The position numbers were made by a program, and so were the translations under genes. 64,000 nt of DNA from Darksidea phi. Its lineage: Eukaryota > Ascomycota > Dothideomycetes > Pleosporales > Lentitheciaceae. The first letter of the stretch is position 1. Each line of letters starts with the position of its first letter. Location: assembly GCA_030770425.1 (NCBI GenBank), contig JASJFT010000153.1, positions 45,458 to 109,457 on the forward strand, given 5' to 3'. The notes beneath the pieces are model-generated. The model did not search any database, was not told where the DNA came from, and saw only the letters and a list, made by a program, of their open reading frames with translations. This document shows, one piece after another, positions 56,460-64,000 of this stretch.

Positions 56460-58603
56460 AAGAGAGTAGAGGATCTCTTAAACTTTTTATTTTAATTTCT
56501 TATAGTTAATCTTTAGTTCTTTACCTAATACTTACGAATAAGATTAAATCTTTTCCTAAGTAGTTATTCTAGTAATAGAATTCGTTAACTTAATCTTAAT
56601 CTATTAGAAACTAATAGTATAATAAATATTCTATTAGCTCTAACCTAGATTCTATATAAAGGTACGTATAATATATAATATATTAACTACTTTAAACTAA
56701 GATTACGTTAATATAGTAACTCTATCTAGCTTATATAATATCTTAGAAGAGAGTACTACTAAGGCTCTAGTAATAAACCTAGTAGCCCTAATCTAGTAAT
56801 AAGTAGCTTAGATAGTTAAGTTATAGTAGGTTATAATATTACTATAAGGATCGCTATAATAGATATAAGTAGGACTTAGAACGAAGTCAAAAATCCTAAT
56901 ACTAGAGAAATATAATAGTAGAAAGAAAGACTTAAGGCCGTTTCTTATATAATTAAATTTATACTATTAATTTAACTCTACTATATTTATTAGTAACTAG
57001 GATAAGATCCTTACTATAGGTATATATATAATAGATAAAGTAGTTATATAGATATAGCCCCTAATTAATAATTATATAGCTAATAAAGATTTCTTATTAA
57101 AGCGACACGATAAAATAAAAGTAATATTTAAAGATTAGAATTTATTTAAGGAATAAATATATATAGTCTTTAAAGATATTAATAAGATTTAGTAGACCGA
57201 ATACTAAATTTAAAGACTAAGATAGACTAAGTTAGTAAGTATATATACTACTAAGTTTAAATAGCTATAATATAAGATTAATTAGAATAATATACCTCTT
57301 ATAGTCGTATACTATAATAGACTTAAGAAGCTAATTAAGAATAAGTTAGTTCGACTTAAAAAATTAGATAATCTAGTAGAACTAATTAAGATAGTAATTT
57401 ATATTAATAATTAATTATACGAATAAGTACTTAAGAAATATAATACTATAGAACTAGTAAGAGTCTATAGAAAAGAATAGGTAGCTTAAAAATATAGGTT
57501 CTATAGGGGTTATAACGAAATAGATATTAGTATAGTCTAGAAAAAGAAATACCTAAAGAATAAGAAATATAAGTAAGATAAGAAGTTATAGAAAGTTCTA
57601 ATAAATAAGATAAGATAATATTAAGATAAAAAAATATATCTACGCTATAGTATATAGGGATACTTCGCTAGAGAATATAGTAAGAAAAAGAAAAATATAA
57701 AGAGCTAAGATAGTACTAGATATATAAATATAATTAGATATAATAAAGAAAAAGAAACTAAGTCTAACTCGATACCTAAGATATAGTATAATACTAGTAG
57801 GTAGAATAAGATTAAAGAAGTTTCTTAATAATAAAAAGACCTAGAACTCGAGATAGAAGAACTAAAACTTAACGGACTAGACGAGATTAGTATAGAAGAT
57901 ATTTTTAAACGGTTAGTATATAATAAGTATTAGAAATATAGAACTAACTAGTATATTACTAAATATTATACTAATATAAGGAAGCTAATATATATTATAG
58001 AAGATCGAGGTTAATAGATAATAGACTAGACCTTAAGATTCTAAGAACTAAAAGGTTATAAGATAACCTAGAACTATAATAATATAGACTATAACGTACT
58101 ACTATAAATAAACTATATAGGAAATTATAAGTACTATATCTAATAAAAGAAGAAAATTATAATACTTCTAAGAAGTAGCTTATATATATACCTTCGAAAC
58201 GTAAAATATTTAATAGTAGGATACTATATCTACGACTATAATAACTAGGCCTAGGCTTATAAGAAGTAAGGGTAGCTAGAATAGATTAATTACTACGATA
58301 ATAAATATAGTAAGTATTTCTTAATAAAATACGCTATAGGACGATAGCTACGTAGACTAATCTAGGTAGATACTAAAGAATATAAACGAGATATTAACTA
58401 TAGAATTATATACTAAGAATCTAATTATAAGACTATATATTAGATATACTATAATTAGTTATATATTCTATACTTAGTATAATAAGAGCTTATAGCTAGA
58501 AGAGAAGAAGATATCTTCTATTAAAATCTTAAAAGGAAGGAATATCTTATTAAACGATATAAATTATATAGATATCTAGTATAGAACTAAGATAGTTTAA
58601 AGA
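56460..58603 (+). mobile_element. Older Ty3/Gypsy copy A: LTR end and gag, heavily RIP-mutated
   Basis: This stretch aligns colinearly, with hardly any indels, to 58822-60961 at an offset of about 2360 bases. Almost every difference is C-to-T or G-to-A. For example, GTTGATATGGCAACTC in copy B is GTTAATATAGTAACTC here. It includes the end of the LTR and the gag region, and breaks at 58603 where the LTR of copy B starts. Copy B continues past the matching point (60961) with sequence that copy A lacks here, so the remainder of copy A should lie beyond the right edge of copy B, outside this window. Confidence 0.8.
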
Positions 58604-59000
58604 TGTTACAACCCTACGCGAATCACAGGATGCGGGGCATCCCGAGAAGGTTGGAAGCCAAGACAAGGGCTTAGTCAGTAATCCAATATTACGTGACAAT
58701 GATCTGGTTGATCTGTATCTTAGCGAATAGAGCAAACAGAGCATGACCAACAATGATCTAGTTGATCTGTGTCTTAGCGAATAGAGCAAGCAGAGCAAGG
58801 CAAAGCGGGACAGATATAAGAAGATGGAGGATCTCTTAGGTTTTCTGTCTTGATTCTTTGTAGTTAATCTTCAGTTCTTCACCTAATACTTACGAACAAG
58901 ATTGGATCTTTTCCTAAGTAGTTATTCTAGTAATAGAATTCGTTGACTTGATCTTGACCTATCAGAAACCAACGGTGCGACAAACGTTCTATCGGCCCTA
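58604..59000 (+). repeat. 5' LTR of copy B (3' boundary approximate)
   Basis: The left boundary is set by where the alignment to copy A breaks and by the TGTTACAACCC terminus. The first 220 bases keep ordinary composition with many CA/TG. The right boundary lies before the gag start and I could not fix it: no clear CA end with a tRNA-matching primer-binding site was found. Confidence 0.55.
58697..58804 (+). repeat. Two 54-base direct repeats inside the LTR
   Basis: Two adjacent units start CAATGATCT(G/A)GTTGATCTG and contain TCTTAGCGAATAGAGCAA. They differ at only a few positions, mostly G/A exchanges. Repeated units in the U3 part of an LTR often act as enhancers; that role here is inference. 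Confidence 0.75.
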
Positions 59001-59070
59001 ACCCGGATCCCGTATAAAGGTACGTACAACGTATAACATATTAACTACCCTAAACTAAGGTCACGTTGAT

Positions 59071-61242
59071 ATGGCAACTCTATCTAGCTTACGTAATACC
59101 TCTGGGGAAAGCGCAACTAGGGCTCCAGTAACGAACCCAGCGGCCCTAATCTAGTAACAAGCAGCTTAGATAGTTAAGTTATAGTAGGCTATAATATCGC
59201 TACAAGGATTACTACAACAGGTACGGGCGGGACTTGGGACGAAGTCAAAGATCCCGATACTAGAAAAATACGATAGCGGAAAGGAAGGCTTGAGGCTATT
59301 TCTTATATAATTAGACCTATACTACCGGTTCAACTCTACTACGTTTACTAGCGACTAGGATAAGATCCTTACCGCGGGTATGTGTATAATAGGTAAAGCA
59401 GCTGTATAGATACAGCCCCTGATCGACGATTACATGGCCAACGAAGACTCCTTGTCGAAGCGACGCGACGAAACGAAGGTAGTATTTAAAGATTAGGATT
59501 CGTTTAAGGAATAAATACGTATGGTCTTCGGAGATATTAATAAGGTCTAGTAGACCGAACGCTAGATCTAAAGGCTGAGGTAGACTAAGTTAGTAAGTAC
59601 GTATACTACCGAATTCAAATAGCTATAGTATAAGATCGACTAGGACGATGTACCTCTTATAGTCGTATACTACAACGGACTCAAGGAGCTAATTAAGGAC
59701 GAGTTGGCCCGACTTAAAAAATTAGACGACCTAGCGGAACTAATTGAGACGACGATCCGTATCGACAATCGACTACACGAACGAGTACTCGAGAAACGAG
59801 ATACTATAGGACTAGTAAGAGTCTATAGAAAAGAGCAAGTGGCTCGAAAGCGCGGATTCTATAAGGGTTATGACGAAATGGACGTTAGTATAGTCTAGGA
59901 AAAGAAATACCTAAGGAACAAGAAACGCGAATAAGGTAGGAAGCTATAGAAAGTCCTAGTAGATAAGATAAGACGACGTCGAGACGAAAAGGCGTATCTA
60001 CGCTGCGGTATACAGGGATACTTCGCCAGGGAATACGGCGAGGAAAAGAAAAGTACAGGGAGCTAGGATAGTGCCAAGCGTATAAATATGATTAGGTATA
60101 ATAAAGAAAAAGAAACTAAGCCTAACTCGATACCCGAGATATAGTACGACGCCAGCGGGTAGGACGAGGTCGAAGAAATTACTCGATAATAAGATGACCT
60201 AGAGCTCGAGATAGGAGAACTAAAACTCGACGGGCTAGATGAGGTCAGCGTAGAAGACGTTTTCAGACGGTTAGTATATAATAAGTGTTGGAAATGTAGG
60301 ACCAGCTAGTATATTACTAAATATTGCACCGACGTAAAAAAGCCAATATACGTTACGGGAGATCGAGGCTAGTAGGCGATAGGCTAGGCCCTAAGACTCT
60401 AAGGACTAGAAGGTTGTAAGGTAACCTGGGACTATAATAATATAGGCTACGACGCGCTACTATGGATAAACTATACGGGAAATTACGAGTACTACGCCCG
60501 ATAGAAGGAGGAAACTATAATACTCCTAGGAAGTAGCTTATACATGTACCTTCGAAATATAGAATACCTAATAGTAGGATACCATATCTACGACTATAAT
60601 AACTAGGCCTAGGCTTATAAGGAGTAAGGATGGCTAGGATGGGTTGATTACTACGATGACGAATGCGATAAGCATTTCCCGATGAAATACGCTACAGGAC
60701 GATGGCTACGCGGACTAACCTAGGTAGATACTAAAGGATATAAACGAGACATTAACTGTAGGATTATATACTAAGAACCTAATTACGAGGCCGTATATTG
60801 GACGTACTGTGATCGATTATGTATCCTATACCTAGCGTAATAAGAGCTTACGGCTAGAAGGGAAGAAGATATCTTCTATTAAAACCTTAAAAAGAAGGAA
60901 TACCTTGTCGAACAATACGAATTGCACGGATATCCAATATAGAACCAAGATAGTTCAAAGAACCTAGAGATTAGTAGACAGCTGAGGGCCCTAGGTATAT
61001 GGTAGGGATATTACGACGCCTAGAACGATAAAAATGAGGTAGAACCTATTGATTAGGATATACTATTACCGAAAGGGGAACCATCGGAAGAACCGAATTA
61101 GGAAATACCCCGTAGGATCGGAAGAGTACCGGATCTAAAAATAGAATAGGTAGACGAGTCGCCTACTCGATAAAACGAGACTAGAGAACTAGAAAAGAAC
61201 CCCGAAGATTGGGACCTCTGCGATGATAAGCTAAAAAACTAG
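59071..61242 (+). pseudogene. Gypsy gag, RIP-inactivated
   Basis: The frame opens at ATG 59071 and can be followed for about 720 codons interrupted only by TAG/TAA. Readable gag segments include LRLFLI-type capsid sequence, the longest stop-free piece at 59704-59898 (RLKKLDDLAELIETTIRIDN), and a zinc-knuckle-like YLRCGIQGYFAREYGE in which the first and last Cys of CX2CX4HX4C are Tyr, as G-to-A changes would give. The frame ends at TAG 61240, directly after an A_AAA_AAC heptamer (61233-61239). Confidence 0.75.
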
Positions 61243-64000
61243 GTTGTTATCAGCTACGTAAGAGTCGCGCTGATGAAAGTATCTAAAAGACGACTCTCCG
61301 AATCGTATAAAGAAATATCTAACAACCGGCTAGGTTAGAGGTAGACGTACGAATTTACGGACGGAAAGTCCGAGCTATTATAGATAGTAGAGTAGAGTTT
61401 ACGCTCCTATCGTCAAAATTAGTAGAGGAATAAGGGATTCCTTACTAAGTTAAAGAAAAACCTATACGAGTAGACCTCGGAGATAGATTACCTATAGAAT
61501 ATAGAGGAGGTATAATTCGCTTTAAAACGAAAAAAGTAACCTTAGAGGTAGGAAATGTTAGAGACCATCGCAGATTTAATATTATAGAAATTGGAGATAC
61601 CGATATAATTATTGGTTACGATTGGCTAGTAATATATAATCTACGGATAGATTAGAAGCTACGTAAAGTACTAGGCTACGAGCGGGTAGCTCGAGTCGTA
61701 GGAATTAGGAGACCGGGTAGGTCTAGCTACGAGATCCAGTATATACCCCGGAAAGGGAGGATAGGCTTAATTTTACCTTATAAGATCGCGAGGATCTATA
61801 AGAAGAACCTATAGAGAGTCGGCGTTATTATGGTACGAAGGGTCGCGACCGTATAGGAAGGACTACGGCTAATAATACCTCGAGACTACGAGGAGTTCCG
61901 AGAGCTGTTCGAAGAACATCCGGAAACCGATTTACTAGAGTACCAGGAATAGGATTATAAGATATACCTAGAATAGGGTACGAAGCTCGAGCCTGGACCT
62001 ATATACTCGTTAATAGTAGATTAATAGGAAGAATTAAAAGAGTACTTAACGAAGAACCTAGAGAGAGGATATATTAGAGAAAGTTAAAGCTCTATAGTAT
62101 TACTAGTTCTATTTATCCTAAAGAAGAACGGAAAGTTACGACTTTGTATAGACTACAGACGTTTAAATAACGTTATAAAGAAAAACCGATACCCGCTACT
62201 ACTAATCGGAGAACTTATGGACCGGCTCTAAGGAGTTAAGTAGATTACGAAATTCGACATCCGGGAAGGATTCTATAGGATTCGAATAGCGAAAGGGTAC
62301 GAAAAGTATACGGTATTTAAGACCCGATACGGACTCTACGAGTATAGAGTTATACTATTTGGACTAACGAATATACTAGTAACGTTTTAGTCAGTTATTA
62401 ATAGAACGTTAAACGAATACTTAGACGTATTCTATATGGTATATCTGGACGATATTCTTATATATAGTAAAGGGACGCTAGAAGAATATAAAGAGTATAT
62501 AAAGAAAGTATTACGAAAGCTATAGCAAAATAGGTTACTACTTTACCCAGACAAATACGAATTCTATAGGACGGAAACCGAATATCTAGGTTTTATTATT
62601 TCGCGAGAAGGAGTATCTATAGACCCTAAGAAAGTACAGACTATAAGGGAATAGCCAACCCTAATATCGGTCAAGGACGTGTAATCCTTTTTAGGATTCG
62701 CCAACTTCTATCGGAAGTTTATTAGGGATTACTTAAAGACTATATCTCTACTTACGGAGGTAACTAAGAAGGAAAAGGGATTTTAGTAGAACTAGGAATA
62801 ATAGGAAGCTTTCGATAAGCTTAAGAACCTATTTATATCGGCACCTATATTATAGATATACGACCCGATAAGACCTCTTAGAGTAGAGACGGATGTATTA
62901 GATTATATACTAGGGGCGATACTTACCTAGTAAGGGGAAGACGGAAAATAGAGACTAGTATTCTACTACTTACGTAAGTTTAGTAAGGAAGAAGTAAACT
63001 ACGACGTTTACGATAAGGAACTTAGCGCTGTCGTATTAGTATTTGAATAATGGAGACTATAGCTTGTAGGAGCCAAGTATAAGATTAAGGTTATTACGGA
63101 CTACTAGAACCTTACAAGTTTTACGACTACAAAGAAACTTAATCAACGACAATTCCGATAGTCGGAATTACTGGTAGATTACGACTTTAAGATAAGTCAC
63201 CGGCCGGGAATACTGAACGGAGCGGCGGACGCTCTTAGTAGAAGATCGGACCTTTGAGATACCGATAAACCCGTCGTATACGAACTAGTTCTACGAAAGG
63301 AACCCGACGGAACCCTCGTCTATAACTATACGAGGCTAGCCAAAATTACGGTAATAGTAGATGTTAAGAAAAAATAGAGAAACAAGGCCCGAGAAACTAT
63401 CAGGAACGCTGACGGAATACTAGAGGGAGACAATATATACTTCGATGAGGAAGAATACTCCGCTCTAATAAACGACTCGGAGACAAGGCCTTACATTCTA
63501 CCGAGTCTTAGGGGAGACTTAATACGGGAAATCTACGAGAGTAAAATGCTAGGATACCTAGGAATCGATAAAACAGTTAGATATGTGGATAGAGAATACC
63601 TACTTACTAATGTAAGAGAGGAAGTTCGGAAAGCGATAGGCGACTATTTGGAATGTTCTAAGAATAAACCTAAGAGATATAAGCCCTATAGATTACTCTA
63701 ACCGCTAGTACTATCTATACGACCATAGACTTACGTCACGATAGACTTTATAGTAAAGTTACTACCATTATTAGAACCAGGATTAGGAAGATTATACGAT
63801 ACGATCATGGTAATCGTAGACCGATTAACTAAGGTAGTATACTTCATCCCGACGAACGAAGTAATTACGGTAGAAAATATAGCTTATAAGGTTAAAAGAA
63901 CGCTTATCGCCAATTACGGATTACCGGAATAGATCCTTACGGATAGGGATAAACTATTTACTTTAAGGTTTTAGAGTATACTACTCGTAAAACTAGGAAT
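61243..64000 (+). pseudogene. Gypsy pol: protease, RT, RNase H, integrase, RIP-inactivated
   Basis: Pol is read in the -1 frame relative to gag. Aspartic protease: VDVRIYGRKVRAIIDS (about 61341), with the Gly after DS changed to Arg. [22 protein letters not shown] (about 62140), ITKFDIREGFYRIRIA, and [11 protein letters not shown] with the catalytic YLDD near 62442. RNase H: VETDVLDYILGAIL, NYDVYDKELSAVV and SHRPGILNGAADALSRR. Integrase: LGYLGIDKTVRYV zinc-binding part, then VTIDFIVKLLP and the core up to NYGLPE and ILTDRDK at the edge. Most stops replace Gln or Trp positions. Confidence 0.85.

Larger units (their letters stand above)
58604..64000 (+). mobile_element. Younger Ty3/Gypsy copy B inserted into copy A
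   Basis: The element begins with the LTR start TGTTACAACCC at 58604 and runs off the window. Order is LTR, gag, protease, reverse transcriptase, RNase H, integrase. RNase H before integrase marks it as Ty3/Gypsy (Metaviridae-type LTR retrotransposon). It is RIP-damaged but less than copy A and retains many CG and some CA/TG dinucleotides. Stops are nearly all at former Gln or Trp codons. Gag stays in one frame from 59071 to about 61240 and pol stays in another from 61341 to the end, so point mutation rather than deletion inactivated it. Confidence 0.88.

Noticed and set aside
58550..58798. 82-codon minus-strand frame with a repeated LCLLYSLR motif
   Set aside because: The repeat is only the translation of the 54-base tandem unit of the LTR and crosses the insertion boundary.

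Overview
The window comes from a filamentous ascomycete. Genes are compact and cut by many short introns of about 48-60 bases with GTAAGT/GTACGT-like donors, CTAAC/CTAAT-like branch points and CAG/TAG acceptors. Fungus-specific families are present (fungal transcription-factor domain, Smp3, Pdx1/Snz). Repeats carry the scars of repeat-induced point mutation (RIP): CA/TG replaced by TA, with former Gln and Trp codons read as stops. A Dothideomycete is my best guess, from general impression only. I reconstructed gene models by hand from splice signals, reading-frame continuity and family knowledge.

Layout. Positions 1-10,000 are gene-poor. They hold one transcription-factor-like gene (1098-2928, minus), one tiny spliced membrane-peptide gene (4604-4847, plus) and a RIP-damaged repeat island (8347-10020) made of two head-to-tail repeat copies followed by a retroelement remnant. 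From 10,986 to about 53,000 lies a dense housekeeping block: GPI7, FUN14-like, importin-13/KAP122-like, aminopeptidase P, PDX1, SKP1, SMP3, PGS1, NDUFA12, a vacuolar-type ABCC transporter, two unrecognised small genes, a PNRC/Edc1-like decapping-activator candidate, RBX1, SPC1, a CorA Mg transporter, CDC34, RVS161 and mitochondrial MSW1. From 53,962 to the right end, an FAD-linked oxidase gene breaks off at a transposon-rich block. That block holds a heavily RIP-mutated gypsy fragment (56460-58603) into which a second, less damaged copy of the same Ty3/Gypsy family inserted at 58604. The second copy's gag, protease, reverse transcriptase, RNase H and integrase can still be read up to the window edge.

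How the genes relate. There is no metabolic cluster, but several pathways recur. SKP1, RBX1 and CDC34 are the adaptor, RING subunit and E2 of SCF ubiquitin ligases and sit within about 26 kb. GPI7 and SMP3 both build the GPI anchor. PGS1 (cardiolipin precursor) and NDUFA12 (complex I) share a 154-base divergent promoter, and FUN14-like, MSW1 and the long form of aminopeptidase P add to a mitochondrial theme. The most unusual observations are the gypsy element nested inside its own kind with a -1 gag-pol frame change near an A_AAA_AAC heptamer, a 7-base microexon in NDUFA12, a stop-free 51-base intron in MSW1, the 62-residue spliced membrane peptide, and the candidate decapping activator.
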